Assembly: GCA_934630815.1 (NCBI GenBank)
Contig: CAKTWI010000019.1
Span: 1-44,025, forward strand
Source: an uncultured Senegalimassilia sp.
GTDB lineage: Bacteria > Actinomycetota > Coriobacteriia > Coriobacteriales > Eggerthellaceae
DNA: 44,025 bases
Reading direction: 5' to 3'
Within the stretch, counting starts at the first letter, position 1, and every line of letters begins with the position of its first letter. This document shows positions 10,870 to 18,908 of the stretch, piece by piece. The notes below the pieces were generated by a model. That model was not told the DNA's origin, did not search any database, and saw nothing but the letters and a program-made list of their open reading frames with translations. The translations under genes were made by a program, and so were the position numbers.

Positions 10870-13800
10870 ATGGCGTTCGTTCATTTGCATAACCATACCG
10901 AGTATTCGTTGCTTGACGGCCTGACCCATATCAAGGATATGGTGCGCCGCGCGGCCGAGCTCGACATGCCTGCTGTCGCCATTAGCGATCATGGTGTTAT
11001 GTCGGGCGTTCCCGAGCTGTGCGATGCCTGTGCCGCCGTCGAGAAGGAAACCGGCAAGAAGGTCAAGCCGATTTACGGTTGCGAAGTATATTTCACCACC
11101 GACGAGGAGCTTCGCAAGGATGTGAAGCCCAAGCTTTACCACTTGCTGCTGCTCGCCAAAACCAACGAAGGCTATCACAACCTGCTGAATCTGGTCAGCG
11201 AATCTCATGTTGACAACTTCTATTACAAGCCGCGTACCACGTTCAGCATGTTGCAGAAGTATGGCAAGGGTATTATCGGCTCGTCTGCCTGCATCGCGGG
11301 CATCATTCCGAAACTGCTGGATAACCGTCAGTTCGATGAGGCGGTGGAGTGGGCAAACAAGTTCGCGAGCTGCTTCGAACCGGGCGATTTCTATATCGAA
11401 CTGCAAAACCAGGGCATCCGCACCGACGGTGGGCTTACGCAAACCGAGCTGAATCACCAGCTTACCGAGGTTGCTCACCGTGCGGGCCTGAAGACCATCG
11501 CAACGAACGACTTCCACTACCTGCTGCAGGAAGACGCGAAGGCGCAGGATATCATGCTGTGCATCGGCACGGGCTCTGCCGTTAATGATACGAATCGCAT
11601 GAAGTTCGAGAACGACCAGTTCTATATGAAAACCGAAGAGGAGATGCGCGAGGCGCTTCGCGATTTCCCCGAGGCATGCGATACCACGGTGGAGGTTGCC
11701 GAGAAGTGCAACGTCATCCTTGAGCGCGATTCCATTCTGCCGAAGTTCCCGCTTCCCGAGGGCGAGACGGACGAGAGCTGGTTCCGCCATCAGGTGCTCG
11801 AAGGCATGAAGAAGCGCTACGGCGACCCCATTCCGAAAGAGCCGCTTGATCGTGCCGAATATGAGATGAGCGTCATCATCCAGCAGGGCTTCCCTGCGTA
11901 CTTCCTGATTGTGCAGGAATACTTGGATTGGGCGCGAAGCCAGGGCATCGGTGTTGGACCAGGCCGTGGTTCTGCTGCCGGTTCGATCGTTGCATACGCC
12001 ATGGGCATCACCGACTTGGAGCCGCTTTCCAATGGCTTGCTGTTCGAGCGATTCCTTTCCCCGGAACGCGTTGAGATGCCCGATATCGACTGCGACTTCG
12101 AGGATGAACGTCGTCAAGAGGTCATCGAGCATATTCGCGAGGTGTACGGCGCCGATCACGTTACGGGCGTTATCACGTTCGGCAAGCTGCAGGCGAAAAA
12201 CGCCGTGCGTGACGCGGCGCGCGTGCTCGACTATCCCTACAGCGTAGGCGACAAGATCTGCAAGATGATCGGCGACGAGCTGGGTATCACTATCCAGAAG
12301 GCGCTGGACACGAACCCCGATCTGAAGAAGGCCTACGACACCGAAGAAGATGTCAAGGCGGTCGTAGACGCGGCGCAGTCCATCGAGGGCCACGTGCGCG
12401 GCGAGGGCGTGCATGCGTGCGCAACCATCATCTGCCGAGACCCTATGGCCGATCACGTGCCGGTCAAGCGTGATACCAAGGGCGGCGGCATCATCACGCA
12501 ATATGACGGCCATTACACGCCGGACCTGGGCCTGTTGAAGATGGACTTCCTTGGCTTGCGCACGTTGGGCGTGCTTTCGCGCGCGTGTCGCAACGTGGAG
12601 ATGACCACGGGTCGCAAGATTATCCCCGAGGAGATTCCCACCGACGATGAGGCGGCGTTCGCCCTCATGCGTTCAGGCAACATGGACGGCTTGTTCCAGG
12701 TTGAGGGCGGCTTGTACGTCAGCCTGTTCGCACGTCTGCCACCGAAGAGGTTCAGCGACATCGTCGCTTCTATCGCTTTGAATCGTCCGGGCCCGTTGGA
12801 GTCCGGCATGGTCGACGACTATGTCAAGGTTGCAAGCGGCAAGACGCCTGTGCACTACTACGACGAGCGTCTGCGCCCGGTGCTTGAGGAAACTTACGGC
12901 ACCATGGTGTACCAAGAGCAGATCATGCAAGTGTCCATGGTCATGAGCGGCTTTTCCGCCGGCAAGGCAGACAAGCTGCGCAAGGCAATGGGCAAGAAGA
13001 AGCTCGACATCATGCGCATGCTGCAGGAGGACTGGAACAACGGCGCGGTCGAGAACGGGTACTCGCTTGAGATCGCAAAGAAGATCTGGGACGACGCGGA
13101 GAAGTTCGCAAAGTACGCGTTCAATAAGTCGCATTCGGCTGCGTACTCGATCCTGGTTATGCGCACTGCTTACCTGAAGGCGCATTACCCGAACGAGTAT
13201 ATGGCTGCAGTGCTGTCCAGTTACATGGGCAACACCGACCGCTTGATCCGCTATATCTCTAGCTGCAATCACAACGGCACGCCCGTGCTGCCGCCGGATA
13301 TCAATTCGTCGAACGCCGAGTTCACGCCGGTTGAGAACGGCATCCGCTTCGGCCTGGTCGGCGTGCGCGGCGTTGGTCGCAACGTGGCGGACGAGATCAT
13401 CGAGGAGCGCGAGAAGAACGGCCCGTTCACCAGCTTGCACGACTTCGTGAACCGCGTCGACGCGAAGTGCTACAACCGAAAGACGCTCGAAGCGCTCATC
13501 AAGGGCGGTGCGTTCGATTCGACGGGGTACACGCGCAAGCAGCTCATGTACTTCATCGAGGAGACGCCGCTTCTGGAAGGCGCTGCGAAGCGTCAGAAGG
13601 ACCGCGATCGCGGCCAGGTGAGCATGTTCGACCTGTTCGCAGACGATGCAGATTCGGGTTTCCAGGAAGATGTGCCCGCCCCTGACGGAGTGGAGTGGCC
13701 GAAGCGCCAGCTGCTGACGTACGAGAAGGAGATCATGAAGATCTACGTCTCGGACCATCCGCTCACGCCGTACGAGAACTACATCTCGCGCATCACGAAG

Positions 13801-14328
13801 TGGCAGTTGGGTGATTTGGCCGAGCGCACGAAGGAGATCAAGTCCGCGGTGTTCGTGGGTATGGTGTCCAATGTTGTGACGAAGCTGACGAAGCGCGGCA
13901 CGAAGATGGCCACGTTCGACCTGGAAGACACTACGGGCCACGTGGAGTGCATCTGCTTCAAGTACGAGGAGAACGCCGAGGCCATCCAAGAGGATGCCAT
14001 CGTCAAGATCAAGGGGAAGTTCGAACATTCCGATCGCGGAAACCAGATCATGGTGTTCGAGACGGAAACGCTTGAGCTGAGCGAAGAGGACGCGAAGCCT
14101 CGTCAGCTGCGCCTGAGCGTGCCGATGTCGGACTTCGACCAATCGAAGTCCATGCGCTTGAGCCGTATCTTGAAATCGTATCCGGGACGCGATGGCGTGG
14201 TGCTGTTCGTGAGGCAAAACGATGGGCATAAGTTCCGGGCGGAGCTTCCGGTCACGGTGGATGCGGAAAGCCCCATCATGCGCAGCGAGCTGACGGATCT
14301 GTTCGGCTACAACGTGCTCACTGCGTAG
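10870..14328 (+). CDS. dnaE: DNA polymerase III subunit alpha
   Basis: Replicative polymerase catalytic subunit, 1152 residues, typical of DnaE1. Domains in order: N-terminal PHP domain starting FVHLHNHTEYSLLDG; palm with GVGPGRGSAAGS and the catalytic aspartates D405 and D407 in PDIDCDFED; third aspartate D559 in MDFLGLRTL; fingers with the KMRKAMGKK-type region (KLRKAMGKKK) and FNKSHSAAYS; tandem HhH motifs (about residues 835-890); and a C-terminal OB fold (about 985-1070). The PHP metal ligands at the N-terminus appear intact. Start ATG 10870 has a GAGG ribosome site. Flanked by terminators. Confidence 0.97.
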   Translation: MAFVHLHNHTEYSLLDGLTHIKDMVRRAAELDMPAVAISDHGVMSGVPELCDACAAVEKETGKKVKPIYGCEVYFTTDEELRKDVKPKLYHLLLLAKTNEGYHNLLNLVSESHVDNFYYKPRTTFSMLQKYGKGIIGSSACIAGIIPKLLDNRQFDEAVEWANKFASCFEPGDFYIELQNQGIRTDGGLTQTELNHQLTEVAHRAGLKTIATNDFHYLLQEDAKAQDIMLCIGTGSAVNDTNRMKFENDQFYMKTEEEMREALRDFPEACDTTVEVAEKCNVILERDSILPKFPLPEGETDESWFRHQVLEGMKKRYGDPIPKEPLDRAEYEMSVIIQQGFPAYFLIVQEYLDWARSQGIGVGPGRGSAAGSIVAYAMGITDLEPLSNGLLFERFLSPERVEMPDIDCDFEDERRQEVIEHIREVYGADHVTGVITFGKLQAKNAVRDAARVLDYPYSVGDKICKMIGDELGITIQKALDTNPDLKKAYDTEEDVKAVVDAAQSIEGHVRGEGVHACATIICRDPMADHVPVKRDTKGGGIITQYDGHYTPDLGLLKMDFLGLRTLGVLSRACRNVEMTTGRKIIPEEIPTDDEAAFALMRSGNMDGLFQVEGGLYVSLFARLPPKRFSDIVASIALNRPGPLESGMVDDYVKVASGKTPVHYYDERLRPVLEETYGTMVYQEQIMQVSMVMSGFSAGKADKLRKAMGKKKLDIMRMLQEDWNNGAVENGYSLEIAKKIWDDAEKFAKYAFNKSHSAAYSILVMRTAYLKAHYPNEYMAAVLSSYMGNTDRLIRYISSCNHNGTPVLPPDINSSNAEFTPVENGIRFGLVGVRGVGRNVADEIIEEREKNGPFTSLHDFVNRVDAKCYNRKTLEALIKGGAFDSTGYTRKQLMYFIEETPLLEGAAKRQKDRDRGQVSMFDLFADDADSGFQEDVPAPDGVEWPKRQLLTYEKEIMKIYVSDHPLTPYENYISRITKWQLGDLAERTKEIKSAVFVGMVSNVVTKLTKRGTKMATFDLEDTTGHVECICFKYEENAEAIQEDAIVKIKGKFEHSDRGNQIMVFETETLELSEEDAKPRQLRLSVPMSDFDQSKSMRLSRILKSYPGRDGVVLFVRQNDGHKFRAELPVTVDAESPIMRSELTDLFGYNVLTA

Positions 14329-14359
14329 CGGGCATGCCGCTTAGTATTGGATATCCCAT

Positions 14360-14394
14360 GGGACCCGGATTTGAATCCGGGTCCCGTTTCTTTT
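14360..14394 (+). terminator. Rho-independent terminator after dnaE
   Basis: A perfect 12-bp palindromic stem (14360-14371 with 14374-14385) is followed by GTTTCTTTT. It overlaps the 5' extension of the truA frame, arguing for a truA start downstream. Confidence 0.85.
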
Positions 14395-14414
14395 GGCGGG
14401 CGTTGTCGCGTATC

Positions 14415-15317
14415 ATGGACCGCATGGATAAAACGATTGAGCATATCGAGAAAACGTTGCAAGCGGAAGCTGCGACGATGCAGGATGAGGGCGCAACGGC
14501 GTATGCCGATGCCGCACGGGCGAGCGACGCCGTGGGCTTCGAACGTGAGGATGCTGAGCGCACCTTGTCGCTGACGGTGTCCTACAATGGCGGCCCGTTT
14601 TGCGGCTTTGCCCGTCAACCTGGCAAGCTTACCGTTCAGGGAGAGCTTGAGCAGGCGCTGTCCCTGGTGATGCGCAGGCCGGTGGAAGTGGTGTGCTCTG
14701 GTCGCACGGATGCGGGAGTGCATGCGCTTGGCCAGGTGATCAGCTTCAACGTTTCCGCCAAGGAGCTTGAAAGCCGTAGCCTGTACAGCCTACGCCGAAG
14801 CCTGAACGCGTTGACGCATGAGGACATCACGGTGCGCAAGGTCGAGGAGCGTGATCCGGGCTTCAGCGCGCGGTTCGACGCGCAATGGCGCGAATACCAC
14901 TACCATATTTGCCTGGATGACACGCCGCCGCTGTTCATGCGCGATTTCAGCTGGTTCGTGCATGCCGACCTGGATATACCGGCGATGCAGCAGGCTGCGC
15001 GCTACCTGGAAGGCGAACACGACTTCAAAAGCTTCTGCATGGCGGCCAGCGCCGTGGGCAAGCCCACGTGTCGCAACGTGCACGAGATCTCGCTTTCGCG
15101 CGAGACCATCATGGGCGAGGAGGTGTTGACCATCAAGGTGGTGGGTAATGCGTTCCTGCATTCCATGGTGCGCACCATCGTGGGCACGCTGGTCATGGTG
15201 GGCCGCAGCCTGCGCAAGCCCGAATGGGTGCGCGAGGTGCTTGAAGCTCGCGACCGAACCGCGGCGGGGGAGAATGCTCCAGCCGCCGGCCTGGTGTTTT
15301 GGAAGGTGCAGTACTGA
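14415..15317 (+). CDS. truA: tRNA pseudouridine synthase A
   Basis: Makes pseudouridine at positions 38-40 of the tRNA anticodon arm. The 300-residue product has the family's YNGGPFCGFARQ start of the fold. The catalytic aspartate is D99 in GRTDAGVHALGQ, and the C-terminal motif is FLHSMVRTIVGTLV. The start is uncertain. ATG 14415 or 14424 lies just after the dnaE terminator but lacks a clear ribosome site, while ATG 14478 has GGAAG upstream. Any choice leaves 35-65 residues before the TruA domain, longer than usual. The stop overlaps the next ATG (TGATG). Confidence 0.92.
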   Translation: MDRMDKTIEHIEKTLQAEAATMQDEGATAYADAARASDAVGFEREDAERTLSLTVSYNGGPFCGFARQPGKLTVQGELEQALSLVMRRPVEVVCSGRTDAGVHALGQVISFNVSAKELESRSLYSLRRSLNALTHEDITVRKVEERDPGFSARFDAQWREYHYHICLDDTPPLFMRDFSWFVHADLDIPAMQQAARYLEGEHDFKSFCMAASAVGKPTCRNVHEISLSRETIMGEEVLTIKVVGNAFLHSMVRTIVGTLVMVGRSLRKPEWVREVLEARDRTAAGENAPAAGLVFWKVQY

Positions 15318-15478
15318 TGGCGGGTAAGCAGGAGGCCAAGCGCTCCGGGAGCAAGGCGGAAAGAAAACGCCATCTTGCGAAGTTTACCCATCTATACGAA
15401 AGCCGGGATAAGCGCTTGTGCGTGTTCGAGGATGAGCACGGTCATCTGACGAGCGTTCGGACATCTCGCTTGGCATGA
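15317..15478 (+). CDS. Small basic protein of unknown function, coupled to truA
   Basis: A 53-residue frame whose ATG overlaps the truA stop (TGATG). The first half is strongly basic (Lys/Arg-rich, ending KRHLAKF). The second half, with DKRLCVFEDEHGHLTSVR, looks like a small beta hairpin. I do not recognise the family. The stop-start overlap, continued codon usage like its neighbours, and the basic N-terminus suggest a real RNA- or ribosome-associated small protein. No function is claimed. Confidence 0.6.
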   Translation: MAGKQEAKRSGSKAERKRHLAKFTHLYESRDKRLCVFEDEHGHLTSVRTSRLA

Positions 15479-15709
15479 CGAAGGGTTCTTCAGTCTTCGT
15501 CCTGCCGTAATAGGAAGCTGGTCGCGTGAGCTGGCGAGGCGCGTATGCGGCAGCTCTTTTCCGACCTGCCATCTTGGCTGTTCCTGCTAGAGGAACATGT
15601 CGATTAGCGAGAAGGGAAGCGAGAGTGAGCCGTCGTTTTCGAATTTTGCGGTCCTAGGGTGGTATCGGCTGTCGTCCGCGTTGCCATCCGAGGGTCTTGC
15701 CTAAACTAA
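15479..15709. other. Convergent intergenic region
   Basis: This non-coding stretch lies between the end of the small basic protein (+) and the asnB terminator (-). An inverted repeat near its left end (CGAAG at 15480-15484 with CTTCG at 15496-15500) could help end the truA transcript. I see no gene here. Confidence 0.4.
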
Positions 15710-15746
15710 GAAGCCCCTTGCAACCTGGTAGGTTGCAAGGGGCTTC
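15710..15746 (-). terminator. Bidirectional terminator between truA unit and asnB
   Basis: A perfect 16-bp stem (15710-15725 with 15731-15746) encloses TGGTA. The - strand side runs into a T-rich stretch, so its main job is probably ending asnB, which stops 22 bases away. Confidence 0.88.
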
Positions 15747-15767
15747 GACGTTACGGCATTGCGTCAG

Positions 15768-17768
15768 CTAGCACGCTTCCGGCTTTTCCGGCACCGTTTT
15801 GTCAACGAAGTAGATCTTATACCACATGAGGAACATGTAGACGATCCAGATCTTGCGGCTACGGTCGGCACCGGCCTTGTGCTCGTCGAGCAACCGCACC
15901 AGCTCGTCGGTGTTGAAGAACTCGCGTGCGATGTCGCTGGTGAACCATTCCTTCACCTGGTTGTAGTAGCGGTCCTGGCGCAGCCAGTTCACCACAGGCA
16001 CGGGGAAGCCGAGCTTCTCCTTCTGCGCCCAGTCCTTCGGGATGGCGCGCTCGGACGCCTCGCGCAGCGTGAGCTTGGTTTGCGTTTCGTTGGCCTTGAG
16101 CGGCGTGGGGATGGTTGCCGACACGTCGAACACGCGGCGGTCCAAAAACGGTACGCGGGACTCCAGCGAGTGGGCCATGGACATCTTATCCGTTTTCAGC
16201 AGGATGTCGCCGACCAGCCAGAAGTACAGGTCCACATACTGCATGCGCGTGGTCTCGTCCAGGTCCTTGACCTCGGCGTATACCGGCGCGGTGAGCTGCT
16301 GGGGGGTAGGGGCGTTGCAGCCGCCGCGCAGCAGTTGGGCACGCTCCTCCACGGTGAAGGCGACGCCATTGGCGTTGGTGTAGTACCAGTCCTCGGGGGT
16401 TTCGCTGGCGCGCTCAAGGTAGTTCGCTCCGCGGATGCCCAGCTTGCGCATGACGCCGGAAGCGCCGCGCAGCAGACCCTTCGGGGCCCAGGAGAGCTTC
16501 GCGTTGGAGAACGGCGTTTGATAGATGCGGTAACCGCCGAAGAACTCATCGGCGCCTTCGCCGGAAAGCACGGCCTTGACCTGCGTTGCCGCAATCTGGT
16601 CCACGAAGTACAGCGCCACGGCGGAGGGGTCGGCGGATGGCTCGTCCATGTGCCACTGCACGCGGGGCAGGCTTTCCCAGTACTCGTCCTCGCCGATGTA
16701 CTTGTTGGTGTTAGCGATATGCAGCTCGTCGGCAAGCTCGTGGGCCCACGAGATCTCGTCGCGCATCATGCCGCCGGCGCCCTCGGCGTTGTTAGCGGCG
16801 GCGTTCTTGTAGCAATCGAAGCCTACAGTGAACGTTTTGATGTCGGGGTTTTCCTTGGCCAGGCAGGCCGCCATGTAGCTGGAGTCGATGCCCGAGGACA
16901 GGAAGCTGCCGACCTCGACGTCTGCCACGTTGTGGTAGCGAACGCTGTCGCGCACGGCTTCGTCGATCGCCTCGACGGTATCCTGGCGGCTGCGCTGCGC
17001 GTCGAAGTTGTACTCGGGGCGCCAGTAGCGGCGCTCGGTGATGGAGCCGTCGGCGTGCACGGTCATGCAGTGTGCGGGAGCCAGCTTGAATATGCCCTTG
17101 AAGAACGTCTCGGGAAGGGCGCTGAACTGGAAGCACAGGTACTGCTCGAGCGCTTCGCGGTTGAGCTCGCGCGTGTAGTCCGGATGCTCGAGGATGCACT
17201 TGATCTCGGAAGCGAAGATGAAGCGGCCGTTTTGCTGCGTGTAGTAGAACGGTTTGATGCCGAAGAAGTCGCGGGCGCAGAACAGCTCGCGCGAGTCGCG
17301 GTCCCAGATGGCGAACGCGAACATGCCGCGCAGGCGGTCGAGCACGCCTTCGCCCCACGCCAGATAGCCCGTGAGCAGGACCTCGGTGTCGGAGTTGGTT
17401 TGGAACTGCCAGCCCTGCGCCTCGAGCTCGGTTCGCAGATCGCGGTAGTTGTAGATCTCGCCATTGAATACGATGGCGAAGCGGCCCTTGGCGGCAGCCT
17501 GCTCGGGCGTGCCGCACGGGGTGCCGTCAAGGCGCAGCGCCGGCGAGGTGATGACGGCGGCGTGGTCGCCCGTGGAGCGCACCATGGGCTGGTTGCCGTT
17601 GGCAAGGTCGATGAGCGAAAGACGGCGATGGCCCAAGGCGATGCCGCTTTCGGCGTCGATGTACTGACCTTCGCCGTCGGGCCCGCGATGGGCCATGACG
17701 TCGCACATGGCTTTCAGGGTGGGCAGGCTTGCATCATCAGCCTGCGTAAATCCGCAGATACCGCACAT
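15768..17768 (-). CDS. asnB: Glutamine-hydrolysing asparagine synthetase
   Basis: Converts aspartate, ATP and glutamine to asparagine. The 666-residue protein has an N-terminal Ntn-type glutaminase domain beginning MCGICGF, with Cys2 as nucleophile, and AHRGPDGEG. It then has a C-terminal synthetase domain with the pyrophosphate loop SFLSSGIDSSY and the SGEGADEFFGGY motif. The frame opens six codons earlier (17786), but MCGICGF at 17768 is the catalytic start and GGAGGG lies about 10 bases upstream of it. It is long for AsnB (usually 550-650). It is on the opposite strand to most genes here and monocistronic. Confidence 0.96.
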   Translation of the reverse strand: MCGICGFTQADDASLPTLKAMCDVMAHRGPDGEGQYIDAESGIALGHRRLSLIDLANGNQPMVRSTGDHAAVITSPALRLDGTPCGTPEQAAAKGRFAIVFNGEIYNYRDLRTELEAQGWQFQTNSDTEVLLTGYLAWGEGVLDRLRGMFAFAIWDRDSRELFCARDFFGIKPFYYTQQNGRFIFASEIKCILEHPDYTRELNREALEQYLCFQFSALPETFFKGIFKLAPAHCMTVHADGSITERRYWRPEYNFDAQRSRQDTVEAIDEAVRDSVRYHNVADVEVGSFLSSGIDSSYMAACLAKENPDIKTFTVGFDCYKNAAANNAEGAGGMMRDEISWAHELADELHIANTNKYIGEDEYWESLPRVQWHMDEPSADPSAVALYFVDQIAATQVKAVLSGEGADEFFGGYRIYQTPFSNAKLSWAPKGLLRGASGVMRKLGIRGANYLERASETPEDWYYTNANGVAFTVEERAQLLRGGCNAPTPQQLTAPVYAEVKDLDETTRMQYVDLYFWLVGDILLKTDKMSMAHSLESRVPFLDRRVFDVSATIPTPLKANETQTKLTLREASERAIPKDWAQKEKLGFPVPVVNWLRQDRYYNQVKEWFTSDIAREFFNTDELVRLLDEHKAGADRSRKIWIVYMFLMWYKIYFVDKTVPEKPEAC

Positions 17769-18127
17769 GGTGAGGCATCCCTCCAATCATATATAAAGGT
17801 AAGGTTCATCATAACGAATGGGGCGGACGGTGGCACGCCTCCCGCGAAAAGCGCAGATTTTCCTACACCCGGTGCTGGGCGGGAAGGTGTTAGGCTTGGC
17901 GCGTGCTACACTGCGGGGAAAGAATCGCTTGTGCGAAAGGGGCGCCTGCGCCGGTTGGCTGACGGAGCTTGCGGGGAGGGTCTGCCTGGGCCGATGGAGC
18001 TTGCGGTCAAGAAGGGCTTGCCGCGTCTGCTCGAGCAAGTTGCGTTTTGTTTAGCGCGGCGCAGCGAGGCGGATTGTTCGCAAAGGCGTCCGTGACGTTG
18101 AAAACGTTGATGGGGAAGGAGCGTGTC
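17769..18127. other. Divergent asnB / PEBP intergenic region
   Basis: Holds the asnB promoter on the - strand (an AT-rich TATATA stretch at about 17789-17796) and probably a + strand extended -10 at 17904-17912. Long open frames here are extensions of the mirror image of asnB. No gene was recognised. Confidence 0.4.
17904..17912 (+). promoter_or_regulatory. Extended -10 promoter, probably for the PEBP gene
   Basis: TGCTACACT is identical to the element before the first gene of the window. It lies about 215 bp before the PEBP start, implying a long 5' leader if used. Confidence 0.35.
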
Positions 18128-18640
18128 ATGAAGGTGCATGTGGAGTTGGATGGCGGCTTGCTGGCGGATAGGTTCGGGAAGTATGCGTCCGATCCGGATC
18201 GGCTGGAGGGCTTTCCCGTGCGTTCGTTCCCCATTGAGATAAGCGAAGTGCCGCAGGAAGCGCGGACGCTTGCCCTGGCGTTCATCGATTACGACGCCAT
18301 CCCCGTGGGCGGCTTCTGCTGGATTCACTGGACCGCATGCGATTTGCCGGCGACCACGACGCTCATCCCTGAGGATGCCAGCCGCACGGGCGCGATTGCC
18401 ATGGTGCAGGGCCGCAACAGCAATTGGTCGCCTATGGCGCATGGCAGCGATAATCCGCAGGTGCATTCCCGCTATTGCGGTCCGCAGCCGCCTGATGCCA
18501 CGCACAGCTACACGTTGAACGTGTACGCGCTCGATTGCGAGCTGGGGCTGCCGGAAGGCTTTTATCTCAACGAGCTGCGTCGCGCGATGAGCGGCCATGT
18601 GCTTGAGCAGGCGTCCGTGGAACTGCCGAGCCGTGCCTAG
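18128..18640 (+). CDS. YbhB/YbcL family PEBP protein
   Basis: The 170-residue protein belongs to the phosphatidylethanolamine-binding / Raf-kinase-inhibitor-like family. Its bacterial members are small cytoplasmic or periplasmic ligand-binding proteins of unclear role. Visible family features are the LALAFIDYDAIP strand, GFCWIHW, and the ligand-pocket run YCGPQPPDATHSYTLNVYALD. No signal peptide is present. Start ATG 18128 follows GGAAGGAG by about 8 bases; an in-frame ATG at 18110 lies within that ribosome site. Specific ligand unknown. Confidence 0.85.
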   Translation: MKVHVELDGGLLADRFGKYASDPDRLEGFPVRSFPIEISEVPQEARTLALAFIDYDAIPVGGFCWIHWTACDLPATTTLIPEDASRTGAIAMVQGRNSNWSPMAHGSDNPQVHSRYCGPQPPDATHSYTLNVYALDCELGLPEGFYLNELRRAMSGHVLEQASVELPSRA

Positions 18641-18669
18641 AAAATGCGGGAGCAACCTCCTTGATTCGC

Positions 18670-18698
18670 TTCATTAGGGAGATTCTTACAGTAATGAA
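18670..18698. promoter_or_regulatory. Inverted repeat, possible operator
   Basis: TTCATTA and TAATGAA (7-bp perfect arms, 15-base spacer) lie in an AT-rich patch upstream of the YhgE pair. It could bind a dimeric repressor; TetR-family control of YhgE/Pip genes is common. Alternatively it is a weak hairpin. A possible -10 (TACAAT, 18751-18756) follows. Confidence 0.25.
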
Positions 18699-18908
18699 AC
18701 GGATTCTATGGTTTGGCGTTGTACGGAGTAGCGCAACAGGTGGGGTATTTTACAATGACGGGTACGCAATAGGGCGCCTGTCGTCTTGACGTTTGGGCGT
18801 GGGCGGTCTGCCGTGGGGGGTGGCCGCCCGCGCTTGTTTTCGCGATGGCGCCGCAAGGTTATGAAACCGCGCTCGATAGCGCCGGCTATGGAAGAGGTAC
18901 CGCCTGCT

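Noticed and set aside
14360..14385. A segment resembling a tRNA T-arm (GGATTTGAATCC)
   Set aside because: It is a simple perfect palindrome acting as the dnaE terminator. There are no acceptor, D or anticodon arms around it.
15759..18095. A 778-codon + strand frame opposite asnB
   Set aside because: It is the complement of asnB, whose catalytic motifs are intact on the - strand; no start signal supports it.
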